Assembly (NCBI RefSeq): GCF_013410345.1
Contig: NZ_JACCFJ010000001.1
Span: forward strand, 2,269,001 to 2,333,000
DNA length: 64,000 bases
From: Saccharopolyspora hordei
GTDB taxonomy: Bacteria > Actinomycetota > Actinomycetes > Mycobacteriales > Pseudonocardiaceae
Direction: 5' to 3'
Below the pieces are notes generated by a model. It did not search any database, had not been told where the DNA came from, and saw nothing but the letters and a program-made list of their open reading frames with translations. This document shows positions 1-8,062 of this stretch, piece by piece. Both the position numbers and the translations under genes were made by a program. The first letter of the stretch is position 1. Every line of letters begins with the position of its first letter.

Positions 1-1
1 G

Positions 2-427
2 TACCCGGCGGTGTCGCTGCTCGGCCTCGGCGGGGCGTGGCTGGTCACCGTCGACCTGGCGCACGTGATGCTGTGGGGCTGCGTCGCGCTGCTGGCGGCC
101 GTGCTGCTGGCGGTCCGCAACGTCTACGGCGTGCTGTCGGTCCTGGTGACCGGTGGTGCGGTGTTCGCGGTGTCCTGGTTCGCCACCCCGGCCTGGCAGG
201 CCCTGTGCGGCGCGCTGCTGTGCTGGTTCCTGCTCTTCGGCGGCGTGCGGCCGATCGCCGAGCTGCGCCGCAAGCGGTCCCACGGCCGGGCGGCCAGCTC
301 CGACGCCGACCAGCTCGCCCGCCTCACCGGCGTGCCCGCCGGGTTGTGGCTGGCCTGCTGGTTCCTCATCGCCCTGGTGTGCCTGGTCTTCGGCGCCCGC
401 TGGCTGCTGCTCATGCCCCAGTTGTGA
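2..427 (+). CDS. M50-family metalloprotease-like membrane protein, C-terminal fragment
   Basis: The window opens inside this gene; the frame is open from base 2 with no start visible, so only the last 141 residues are present. The fragment is strongly hydrophobic with about four membrane segments (one near the start, one at about residues 20-55, one at 60-80 and one in the last 25 residues) and a basic loop between the third and fourth (ELRRKRSHGR). This looks like the C-terminal part of actinobacterial M50-like (site-2 protease type) integral membrane proteins, but the HExxH zinc motif would lie upstream and cannot be seen. The family call is therefore inference. The aldo/keto reductase gene follows 44 bases downstream on the same strand. 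Confidence 0.6.
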   Translation, partial: YPAVSLLGLGGAWLVTVDLAHVMLWGCVALLAAVLLAVRNVYGVLSVLVTGGAVFAVSWFATPAWQALCGALLCWFLLFGGVRPIAELRRKRSHGRAASSDADQLARLTGVPAGLWLACWFLIALVCLVFGARWLLLMPQL

Positions 428-471
428 CCCCGCTCCTTGCCAGCGGGCCGCGTTTCCCGCAGCATCACGGC

Positions 472-1374
472 GTGACGAGTGCTTCCGATGCCCTGGGTGG
501 CGTGTTCCCGCTGACCTCCGACCTCCGGGTCAGCCGAGTCGGTTTCGGTGCGATGCAGCTGGCCGGTCCGGGCGTGTTCGGCCCGCCCGCCGATCGCGAG
601 CAGGCGGTCCGGGTGCTGCGCCGAGCCGTGGAACTCGGCATCGACCACATCGACACCAGCGACTTCTACGGCCCGTGGGTGGTCAACGAGCTGATCGCGG
701 AGGCGCTGCGCCCCTACGGCGAGGGCCTCGTGCTGGCCACCAAGATCGGCGCCTACCGCGACCACGAGGGCGCGTGGCTGCCGCTGAACCACCCGGACGC
801 GCTGCGCGCCCAGGTGCACGACAACCTGCGCCGGCTGCACCTGGAGGCGCTGGACCTGGTCTACCTGCGGCACACGGTGGACCGCGGGATCCCGCTGGCC
901 GACCAGCTCGGCGCGCTGACCGAGCTGCGCGAGCAGGGGCTGGTGCGCGCCATCGGACTGTCCAACGTGTCCGTCGAGCAGTACGCCGAGGCGCGGCAGC
1001 ACGCCGAGATCGCCGCGGTGCAGAACCTCTACAACGTGGTCAACCGCACGTCCGCGGACCTGCTGGCCCGGACCGCCGCGGACGGTGTCGCGTTCGTCCC
1101 GTTCTTCCCGCTGGGGTCCGGTTTCGCGGACAGCCGGGCGCGGCAGGACGAGGTGCTGCGGGGCGTCGCCGAGCGCCACGGCGCGACCCCGGCCCAGGTC
1201 TCGCTGGCCTGGCTGCTGCGGCGGTCGGACAACGTCCTGCTCATCCCCGGCACGTCCTCGGTGGCGCACCTGGAGGAGAACACCGCGGCGGGCTCGATCG
1301 GGCTCTCCGAGGCCGACCTCAGCGCCCTGGACGCGCTCGTCGCCGACGGCGAGACCCTCGAAGAGGCGCACTGA
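472..1374 (+). CDS. aldo/keto reductase
   Basis: The 300-residue product is a cytosolic NAD(P)H-dependent oxidoreductase with a TIM-barrel fold, close to the usual family length. The catalytic tetrad is visible: Asp and Tyr in DHIDTSDFYG (about residues 57-66), Lys in LATKIG and His in YLRH. The C-terminal cofactor loop is seen in LIPGTSS followed by HLEEN. The substrate cannot be told from sequence. The open frame runs much further upstream, overlapping the previous gene; GTG at 472 is chosen because the conserved N-terminal barrel begins shortly after it, although no clear ribosome-binding site precedes it. An imperfect hairpin lies downstream at 1412-1440. Confidence 0.88.
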   Translation: MTSASDALGGVFPLTSDLRVSRVGFGAMQLAGPGVFGPPADREQAVRVLRRAVELGIDHIDTSDFYGPWVVNELIAEALRPYGEGLVLATKIGAYRDHEGAWLPLNHPDALRAQVHDNLRRLHLEALDLVYLRHTVDRGIPLADQLGALTELREQGLVRAIGLSNVSVEQYAEARQHAEIAAVQNLYNVVNRTSADLLARTAADGVAFVPFFPLGSGFADSRARQDEVLRGVAERHGATPAQVSLAWLLRRSDNVLLIPGTSSVAHLEENTAAGSIGLSEADLSALDALVADGETLEEAH

Positions 1375-1411
1375 GCCGCCACAACGCCTGACCGACGGCG
1401 GTTCCACGAAC

Positions 1412-1440
1412 GAGGGCCCGGTCAGCTGGTCGGGCCTCTC
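1412..1440 (+). terminator. imperfect hairpin after aldo/keto reductase gene
   Basis: GAGGGCCCG at 1412-1420 pairs with CGGGCCTCTC at 1431-1440 across a 10-base loop, with one bulge. There is no T-run. The position, 38 bases after a stop and 100 before the next gene, suits a terminator, but function is inferred. Confidence 0.35.
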
Positions 1441-1539
1441 GATCGATACGGAAGCAGCAGCACCGTTACGCCCTGCGGGAGAGGGTGGTGTCACCCAGTA
1501 GTCTGGTCGACACGCAACGGCGCGAGAGGCGAGGCGGAC

Positions 1540-2349
1540 GTGAACGAACCAGCGAACTGGGTCCCCGACGACGTCGACGAAGAAGTCCCCAGCGCAGCAC
1601 GGCTCTACGACTACCTGCTCGGCGGTGCGCACAACTTCGCCGCGGACCGCGCACTGGCCGAGAAGTTCCTGGCCGCGCTGCCCAGCGCGCGCGACGTCGC
1701 CCGGCTGAACCGGGCGTTCCTGCGCCGCGCGGTGGTCTTCATGGGACAGCAGGGGGTCCGGCAGTTCCTCGACGTCGGCTCGGGGATCCCGACGGTGGGC
1801 AACGTGCACGAGATCGCCCAGAGCGCCGACCCGGAAGCGCGCGTGGTCTACGTGGACTACGAGTCGGTCGCGGTGGCGCACAGCCAGCTGATGCTGGAGG
1901 ACAACGACCGCGCCACCATCGTGCAAGCCGACATGACCGACCCGGACTCCATCCTCAAGCACCCGGAGACCCTTCGGCTGCTGGACTTCGACGAACCGGT
2001 CGGGCTGATCATGGCCGGGGTGTTCCACTTCGTGCCGCACGAGGCCGACGCGCCGGCGATCATCGCCCGCTACCGCGACGCGCTCGCCCCCGGCAGCTAC
2101 CTGGCGCTGTCGCACTTCACCGCCGACATCAGCCCGGAGGAGATGGCCGGCGTGGTCGAGGTGATGCGGCGCAGCGCCGACCCGATCTACACCCGCACGC
2201 ACGCCGAGATCACCGAGCTGTTCGCCGGCTTCGAGCTGGTGGAACCGGGCGTGGTCGGCACCGCGCTGTGGCGGCCGGACCGGCCGGAGCAGGCCGCCGA
2301 CGAGCCGGGCGGCTCGCAGATCTACGCGGGGGTGGGGCGCAAGCCATGA
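1540..2349 (+). CDS. SAM-dependent methyltransferase, PF04672 family
   Basis: The 269-residue protein has the hallmarks of the actinobacterial SAM-dependent methyltransferase family PF04672 (formerly DUF574). These are the N-terminal signature PSAARLYDYLLGG followed by HNFAADR, then the AdoMet-binding glycine loop FLDVGSGIPT at about residues 80-89 and an acidic residue after the next strand (VVYVDYE). The C-terminal half ends in a methyltransferase-like beta sheet. The family is abundant in actinomycetes and its substrates are mostly unknown, so no reaction is assigned. GTG at 1540 is chosen because the family signature starts within 20 residues. The gene is followed by a short gap and the PAS-GGDEF-EAL gene on the same strand. 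Confidence 0.85.
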   Translation: MNEPANWVPDDVDEEVPSAARLYDYLLGGAHNFAADRALAEKFLAALPSARDVARLNRAFLRRAVVFMGQQGVRQFLDVGSGIPTVGNVHEIAQSADPEARVVYVDYESVAVAHSQLMLEDNDRATIVQADMTDPDSILKHPETLRLLDFDEPVGLIMAGVFHFVPHEADAPAIIARYRDALAPGSYLALSHFTADISPEEMAGVVEVMRRSADPIYTRTHAEITELFAGFELVEPGVVGTALWRPDRPEQAADEPGGSQIYAGVGRKP

Positions 2350-2439
2350 GTCGGTCGCGGGGGGCGCGGTCCGGTTCGACGATGGTGGTGGGAAGGTGTG
2401 ACCGGGGCGGACGCCCGCAGACGGTGCTGGACGGTTGAG

Positions 2440-4593
2440 ATGGACGAGGGAACGGCAGCCGAACCGCCGGGCGCACTGGTTCCGCAGCGGCGCGACGCCG
2501 AGTGGCGGGCCAACGTGGCCCGCCGGTGGGCCGCGCAGCTGAGCACCGCCTCCTACATCCCGCTCGCCCGTGCGACCGTCGAGCAGGTGCTCACCGAGCT
2601 GGTCGACCGGGTCGTCGCCGCGCTGGACGAACCGTCCGCTGTGGACGAGATCGGTCGCGAGGTCGGTGCCCGGCTGGTGGAGATGCACGCCACCGGCGAG
2701 AGCAGCCTGCCGCTGAGCTTGAACCTGCTGCGCGACGAGCTGGTGGGCCGGTTCGGCGACGACGAGGTGCACCGGATGCTGCGGCTGGTCGCCGCGATCG
2801 CGGCCGGCTACGCCGCGGCGGACCGGGAGAGCACGTTCGTGCAGCAGGAGACGCTGAAGAAGGCGCTGCTGCGGTCGAAGCTCAAGGCCGACCGGGAGCT
2901 GGCGGCCAGCGAGGCGCGGTTCAGCGAGGTCTTCACCACGACCCCGATCGGCATCGCGATCACCGACCTGGAGGGCAAGTTCGTCCAGGTCAACCCGGCG
3001 TGGGAGTACGTCCTGGGCTACCAGGAGAGCGCTCTGACGTCGATGACCATCCACGACCTGTTCCACCCCGAGGACGCCGAGTACCTCTCGGCGGCGTACC
3101 GCGAGCTCGCCGAGGGCGGCGGCGCCAAGCGCCTCAGCGACCGCAAGCGCCTGCTGCGCGCCAACGGCGAGGAAGCCTGGGCCTACCTGGCGGTGTCGGT
3201 GCTGCGCGGCTCGGACGGGGCGCCGGGGAACTTCGTGACGATGGTGGAGGACATCACCGAGCTGCACATGCTGCAGGCCCGGTTCCGGTACCAGGCGCTG
3301 CACGACGTGCTGACCGGGCTGCCGAACCGGCAGTACTTCTTCACCCGCCTGGAAGCCGCGTTGGTCAACTTCCCGCGCGAGTCCTGGATGACGCTCTACC
3401 ACCTGGGGCTGGACGGGTTCGAGGTGATCAACGACGGTCTCGGCTACGAGGTCGGCGACATCCTGATCAAGACGGTGGCGCGACGGCTGGAGCAGCTGGT
3501 CGAGGGCGAGGAGGCGCTGGTCGCGCGCTTCGGCGGCACCGAGTTCGCCATCCTGGTGTGGCAGCAGGAGAAGACGCCGGCGGTGCCCGAGGTCGTGCAG
3601 GGGATCAACGACCTGCTCGCCGAGCCCGTCTACATCGGCGGGCAGGGCATCGCGGCCTCGGCGAGCGTCGGCGTGGTGCAGCGGCGGGTGGCCGACGCGG
3701 AGGCCTCGCACATGCTGTGGGCCGCGGACGTCGCGCTGCGGCGCGCGGAAGCCGCGGGCAAGCGGCAGTGGGCGCTGTTCGACCCGGACCGCGCCCCGGA
3801 GGAGCAGATCGAGTCGAGGCTGGCCGCCGTGATGCCGGGCGGGCTGGAGCAGGGCGAGTTCGACGTGGTCTACCGCCCGCTCATGCGCCTCGACGGCAGT
3901 GGGCTGGTCGCGCTGGAGGCCGGGCTGCGCTGGGACACCGCCGAGGGCACGACGCTGGACCACGACGAGTGCCTGCGGCTGGCGGAGCGCTCCGGGGTGA
4001 CGCTGTCGCTGCGCGACTGGATGCTCAAGACGGCGTGGAAGCAGCTGCTGGAGTGGCACGCCGACGGACTCGAGGTGCAGTTGTCCCTGCCGTTGAGCCC
4101 GAACCAGGGGCAGGACCCCGACCTGGCGGCGATGGTGCACCGGATCCTGGACGCCGGTGACCTCGACCCGGGCCGGCTGCGGTTGTGCCTGCCCTTCGCC
4201 GCGATCAGCGGGGACAACGAGGAGAGCCGCGACAACGTGCGGTTCCTCAGCAACCGCGGCGTCAGGACGTCGCTGCACGGTTTCCAGGGGTCGCCGGAGG
4301 AGCTGCGGTTGCTGCGGGAACTCCCGGTGGACGCGGTGCGGTTGGCCGACGAGCTGGTCGCGATCGTCCGCGACGCGGAGGACCCGGACGTGCCGGAGGT
4401 GCAGGCGGTCCGGAACCTGGTCCCGCTGGTGCGGGCCTGCGGGGCCGAGCTGTGGGTCGGCGGCGTCCGTGACGAGCGGGAGGCCGAGACCTGGCGGGAG
4501 ATGGGCTGCGGCGTCGCCGCAGGCCCCCACTTCGGCGACCCCGTCCTCTCCTTCGACGTCCCGGACACCCTCCCCACCCCACGCGGCTCCTGA
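2440..4593 (+). CDS. PAS-GGDEF-EAL protein with degenerate catalytic motifs
   Basis: Domains in order: a helical N-terminal region (about residues 1-150), a PAS domain (about 157-277), a GGDEF domain (about 287-450) and an EAL domain (about 460-717). Intact proteins of this type make or break cyclic di-GMP. Here the GGDEF signature reads GGTEF (about residue 365), and the first metal-binding Asp of the usual DxDxFK region is replaced (GLDGFEVIND). In the EAL domain the signature reads EAGLRW, and the catalytic DDFG motif is replaced by HGFQ near residue 611. Both activities are probably lost, which would make it a c-di-GMP- or partner-binding regulator. ATG at 2440 is used; GTG at 2398, in frame, is an alternative with a poorly spaced GGAAGG. 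Confidence 0.85.
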   Translation: MDEGTAAEPPGALVPQRRDAEWRANVARRWAAQLSTASYIPLARATVEQVLTELVDRVVAALDEPSAVDEIGREVGARLVEMHATGESSLPLSLNLLRDELVGRFGDDEVHRMLRLVAAIAAGYAAADRESTFVQQETLKKALLRSKLKADRELAASEARFSEVFTTTPIGIAITDLEGKFVQVNPAWEYVLGYQESALTSMTIHDLFHPEDAEYLSAAYRELAEGGGAKRLSDRKRLLRANGEEAWAYLAVSVLRGSDGAPGNFVTMVEDITELHMLQARFRYQALHDVLTGLPNRQYFFTRLEAALVNFPRESWMTLYHLGLDGFEVINDGLGYEVGDILIKTVARRLEQLVEGEEALVARFGGTEFAILVWQQEKTPAVPEVVQGINDLLAEPVYIGGQGIAASASVGVVQRRVADAEASHMLWAADVALRRAEAAGKRQWALFDPDRAPEEQIESRLAAVMPGGLEQGEFDVVYRPLMRLDGSGLVALEAGLRWDTAEGTTLDHDECLRLAERSGVTLSLRDWMLKTAWKQLLEWHADGLEVQLSLPLSPNQGQDPDLAAMVHRILDAGDLDPGRLRLCLPFAAISGDNEESRDNVRFLSNRGVRTSLHGFQGSPEELRLLRELPVDAVRLADELVAIVRDAEDPDVPEVQAVRNLVPLVRACGAELWVGGVRDEREAETWREMGCGVAAGPHFGDPVLSFDVPDTLPTPRGS

Positions 4594-4821
4594 CCGAGGA
4601 GCGCCCCGCGGTACCGCCCGTTCCGCCTGGACCTGGCGTCGCTCCTCGGTGGCCGCCGTGACCGTGGCGCCGGACGGGTTCTGGCTGCTCGTCAGCCGTG
4701 GCATCACGGTGGACGAGACCCGGCGGAGAGCGGACACCGCGGGCGACCGGGACCTGACCGGCGCGGTGACCACCCTGCTCGCGGTGGTCGCTGGACGGCG
4801 TGCGGCCCCCGGAGCCGGAGG

Positions 4822-5178
4822 TCAGACGCCCAGGGCGGCGCGGACGATGGCCAGGGCCTCGTCGGCGGGGATGCCGAGGGCGTGCGTGGTCCGGGCGTAG
4901 GTGGCGGCTGCCTCGGCAGCGCGCGCCGCCGCCTGGTCGCCCGCGTCGGAGACGAACGTGCCCGCGCGGCCGCGGGTTTCGATGAGCCCGGCCTGCTCCA
5001 GCTCGCGGTAGGCCTTGGCGGCCGTGTTCACCGCGATGCCCAGGTCCGCGGCCAGCGCCCGGACGGTCGGGAGCTTGGTGCCCACCGGGAGCTCCCCGCT
5101 GCGGATCTGCTCGGCGATGCTCGACCGCACCTGCTCGAACGGCGGCACACCGGAACCGGTGTCAACGCTGATCCGCAT
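4822..5178 (-). CDS. GntR-family regulator, short YtrA-like type
   Basis: The 118-residue protein consists almost entirely of a GntR winged-helix domain: PPFEQVRSSIAEQIRSGEL begins the fold, KLPTVRALAADLGI is the recognition region, and YRELEQAGLIETRGRAGTFV is the wing. A short helical tail (about residues 80-118) replaces a ligand-binding domain, as in the YtrA subfamily, which usually represses ABC transporter or membrane stress operons. No such operon lies beside it; the gene stands alone between the GGDEF-EAL gene (convergent) and the STAS gene (same strand). ATG at 5178 starts the conserved fold directly. Confidence 0.82.
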   Translation of the reverse strand: MRISVDTGSGVPPFEQVRSSIAEQIRSGELPVGTKLPTVRALAADLGIAVNTAAKAYRELEQAGLIETRGRAGTFVSDAGDQAAARAAEAAATYARTTHALGIPADEALAIVRAALGV

Positions 5179-5320
5179 GGTCCATCGCTCCCGGGGTCGA
5201 CGTCGGTACCGTTCCAGTATCCGACCCGACCCCGGATGGACGGGACCAGGCCCGCGGGACGCACGCCCTTCCCAGCGTGGGGTGCTCGCCGGCGCGGGAT
5301 CCCCGACCGGACCACGCTGC

Positions 5321-5665
5321 TCACGGCCGCCAGGAGCGAGCGGAGGGGACGTCGGGAACGAGGGGGAGCACCTCGTCGAGGCGGGTGATCCGGAAGAGCC
5401 TGAGCAGTCGCTCCGCCGCGCACACCACGACCAGGTCGCCGTCGGCGGCGCGCATCCGCTTCCAGCCGCCGACCAGCACGCCGAGCGCCGTGCTGTCCAG
5501 GAAGTCGACCGGCGAGAGGTCCACGACGACCCGCACCGCACCGTCGTCGACCGCGTCGGCCAGCCGCGCCTCCAGCGCGGGCGAGGTGAAGACGTCGACC
5601 TCACCGCGGACGGTGATCAGCGTGACGCCGCCGGGCAGCTGTGCGCTGGTCACGCTGAACTCCAC
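5321..5665 (-). CDS. STAS-domain anti-sigma factor antagonist
   Basis: The 114-residue protein is a single STAS domain of the SpoIIAA/RsbV type. It shows the N-terminal beta strand (LPGGVTLITVRGEVD), the central VVVDLSPVDFLDST strand-loop, and the conserved serine in DSTALGVL that anti-sigma kinases phosphorylate. In such partner-switching systems the unphosphorylated protein binds the anti-sigma kinase and frees a sigma factor. No anti-sigma kinase or sigma factor gene is adjacent, so its partner must be encoded elsewhere. The length and start agree with the family. Confidence 0.85.
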   Translation of the reverse strand: MEFSVTSAQLPGGVTLITVRGEVDVFTSPALEARLADAVDDGAVRVVVDLSPVDFLDSTALGVLVGGWKRMRAADGDLVVVCAAERLLRLFRITRLDEVLPLVPDVPSARSWRP

Positions 5666-5722
5666 GCCGCCACCCTAGCGGTGGAGCCGGCGATCCGGCG
5701 CCGTTCCCGCGCGCTCGGTGGC

Positions 5723-7075
5723 ATGCTCGTCGGCGTGATCGGATCGTGGTGGAGGCGGGACGCGCAGGGGGGCCGGTCCGTCTCCGTGATGCCGGCCTGG
5801 TCGATCTGGGTCGGTGCGGTGGTGCTGCTGGGCGTGGCGGCGGTGTCGATGTGGACGCTGCTCGCCCTGTTCGGCGGCGGCAGCCCGCAGGACCAGATCC
5901 GCCTGGAGATCGTGAAGCTGGCGGGCGGCATCGTGGTCGGCACCGGTGGCGCGGCGGCGCTGCTGCTCGCCGCGCGGCGGCAACGCGCCCTCGAACTGCA
6001 GCTGGCCCAGAACGAGCGGGACCTGGCCCACAAGGAGCTCGTCGCCGCCGACGCCCGCCACGACGCCGCGGAACGCCGGATCACCGAGCTCTACGCCTCC
6101 GCCGCGGAGCAGCTGGGGTCGGACACGGCGCCGGTGCGGCTGGCGGCGCTGCACGCCCTCGAGCGGCTCGCGCAGGACAACCCCGGTCACCGGCAGACGG
6201 TCGTGGACCTGCTGTGCGCCTACCTGCGCATGCCCTTCGCCGGTCCCGGCGAGGTCGACCCGGAGCAGCAGGACGGGCACCGCCAGGAGACCCAGGTGCG
6301 GCTCACCGCACAACGGCTGCTCACCACGCACCTCCGCCCCGGCGCGGAGGCGACGTTCTGGGCGGACGTCGACCTCGACCTCACCCGGGCCACGCTGCTC
6401 GACTGGGACATGGCGGACTGCTGCGTCCGCGGCGCCTCGTTCGACGGCGCGGTGTTCCACGGCGACGCGTCCTTCCACCGCGCGGAGTTCCGCGGTGCGG
6501 TGTCGCTCCGCGGAGCCGTGCTCGTCGATGCGGCGTCCTTCGACGCAGCGCGGTTCCACGACGTCGCCCGGTTCGGCGGGACGAGGTGCCGCGGCGAGAT
6601 CTCCTTCCGCCACGCGGGTTTCGACGGTGCGGTCTCCTTCGACGGGGCCCGGTTCCACGGCCCGGCCTCGTTCGCCGAAGGCGAGCTCCGCGGTGAGACC
6701 TCCTTCCGCCACACGGCGTTCGACGCCACGGCGTCGTTCCGGGAGGCGACGTTCCACGACGTCGCCTTCGGGGCGGCGGAGTTCCTCGACACGGCTTCCT
6801 TCGACGGGACGCGCTTCCACGGCTCCACCTCGTTCGGCGGGACGCGGTTGCCGGGGAGGGCCTCGTTCCGCGAAGCCGAGTTCCACGACGCGGTGTGGTT
6901 CGGCCGCACCGAGCGGGGAGTGCCGGACCTCTCCGGCGCCCGGGTCCTCGTTCCCGACCAGCTGCCCGACCACGACCTGCTGCGGGGCCTGCCGGGGTGG
7001 CGACTGACCGTCGACGGCGCAACGCCCGACGAGGACCAGCGTCGTTGGCGGCGGTTCGAACCCGCCACCGACTAG
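5723..7075 (+). CDS. pentapeptide-repeat membrane protein
   Basis: The 450-residue protein has two N-terminal membrane segments (about residues 25-48 and 68-88), a coiled-coil-like helix rich in Glu, Ala and Arg (about 90-130), a helical linker, and a long run of pentapeptide repeats (about 230-400) of the form A-(S/R)-F-x-x, for example ASFDGAVFHG and ASFREATFHD. Such repeats fold into a right-handed square beta-helix. Actinomycetes encode many proteins of this layout and their function is unknown; DNA-mimic roles known for Qnr/MfpA should not be assumed because those lack the membrane anchor. ATG at 5723 is preferred; GTG 5735 and ATG 5789 are possible. The stop overlaps the convergent meaB stop by a few bases. 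Confidence 0.82.
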   Translation: MLVGVIGSWWRRDAQGGRSVSVMPAWSIWVGAVVLLGVAAVSMWTLLALFGGGSPQDQIRLEIVKLAGGIVVGTGGAAALLLAARRQRALELQLAQNERDLAHKELVAADARHDAAERRITELYASAAEQLGSDTAPVRLAALHALERLAQDNPGHRQTVVDLLCAYLRMPFAGPGEVDPEQQDGHRQETQVRLTAQRLLTTHLRPGAEATFWADVDLDLTRATLLDWDMADCCVRGASFDGAVFHGDASFHRAEFRGAVSLRGAVLVDAASFDAARFHDVARFGGTRCRGEISFRHAGFDGAVSFDGARFHGPASFAEGELRGETSFRHTAFDATASFREATFHDVAFGAAEFLDTASFDGTRFHGSTSFGGTRLPGRASFREAEFHDAVWFGRTERGVPDLSGARVLVPDQLPDHDLLRGLPGWRLTVDGATPDEDQRRWRRFEPATD

Positions 7076-8061
7076 GAGCCGTCCCGGAACGCCTCGAGCA
7101 ACCGCTCGGCGGCCCGGCTCGCGGGCAGTTCGCCCGCGCGCACCTGGGCCTCCACCTCGCCGAGGATCGCGCGGACCCCGGGGTGGTGGGTGAGCTCGGA
7201 CATCAGCTGGTCGCGCACCAGCGCCCAGGTCCACTCGACCTGCTGGCGGCTGCGCTTCTCCGCGAACTCGCCGGTCTCGGTCAGCACCTCGCGGTGCTTC
7301 TGGACCTGCTCCCACACCTCGTCCAGGCCGATGCCCTGCAGGCCGCTGCACGTCAGCACCGGCGGTGTCCAGCTGGCGCTGACCGGGGTGAGCAGGCGCA
7401 GGGCGCTGCGGAGCTCGCGGGCCGCCTTGCGGGCTTCGCCCGCGTGGTCGCCGTCGGCCTTGTTGACCGCGATGATGTCGGCCAGCTCCAGGACGCCCTT
7501 CTTGATGCCCTGCAGCTGGTCGCCGGTGCGGGCCAGGGACAGCAGCAGGAAGCAGTCGACCATGCCCGCCACGGTCACCTCGGACTGCCCGACCCCGACG
7601 GTCTCCACCAGCACCACGTCGAAGCCGGCGGCCTCCATGAGCACGATGGTCTCCCGCGTCGCGCGCGCGACACCGCCGAGCGTGCCCGCCGACGGCGACG
7701 GCCGCACGAACGCCGCCGGGTCGCTGGCCAGCTTGCCCATCCGCGTCTTGTCGCCGAGGATGCTGCCGCCGCTGCGGGTGGACGACGGGTCCACGGCCAG
7801 CACCGCCACCCGGTGCCCGGCACCGGTCAGCATCGACCCGAACGCCTCGATGAACGTCGACTTGCCCACGCCGGGAACACCGGTGATGCCGATCCGGTGC
7901 GCGCCACCGCTGTGCGGCAGCAGCTCGGTGAGCAGCTGCTGGGCCAGCTCGCGGTGGTCGGCGCGGGTGGATTCCACCAGCGTGATCGCCTGCGCCAGCT
8001 TGGTGCGGGAACCGGCGAGCACGCCCTTGGCGTAGTCCTGGACGTCGATCGTGCGCGGCAT
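7072..8061 (-). CDS. meaB: methylmalonyl-CoA mutase-associated GTPase MeaB
   Basis: This 329-residue G3E-family P-loop GTPase chaperones methylmalonyl-CoA mutase, gating delivery of adenosylcobalamin and removing damaged cofactor. The Walker A motif GVPGVGKST lies near residues 61-69, VLAVDPSS follows as the switch region, VETVGVGQSE carries the Walker B-like segment, and NKADGD is the guanine-specificity motif. Length is normal. It is the last gene of the mutA-mutB-meaB operon, starting one base after the mutB stop. ATG at 8061 is chosen because it begins just after mutB and the upstream open frame lies within mutB. Confidence 0.95.
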   Translation of the reverse strand: MPRTIDVQDYAKGVLAGSRTKLAQAITLVESTRADHRELAQQLLTELLPHSGGAHRIGITGVPGVGKSTFIEAFGSMLTGAGHRVAVLAVDPSSTRSGGSILGDKTRMGKLASDPAAFVRPSPSAGTLGGVARATRETIVLMEAAGFDVVLVETVGVGQSEVTVAGMVDCFLLLSLARTGDQLQGIKKGVLELADIIAVNKADGDHAGEARKAARELRSALRLLTPVSASWTPPVLTCSGLQGIGLDEVWEQVQKHREVLTETGEFAEKRSRQQVEWTWALVRDQLMSELTHHPGVRAILGEVEAQVRAGELPASRAAERLLEAFRDGS

Positions 8062-8062
8062 G

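Noticed and set aside
124-4773. 1549-residue open frame on the minus strand
   Set aside because: It lies antisense to four well-supported plus-strand genes and has no family features; long antisense frames are expected in such high-GC DNA.
4594-4821. Possible small gene after the GGDEF-EAL protein
   Set aside because: The frame runs on into the antisense of the GntR gene and shows no ribosome-binding site or recognisable protein; at most a remnant.
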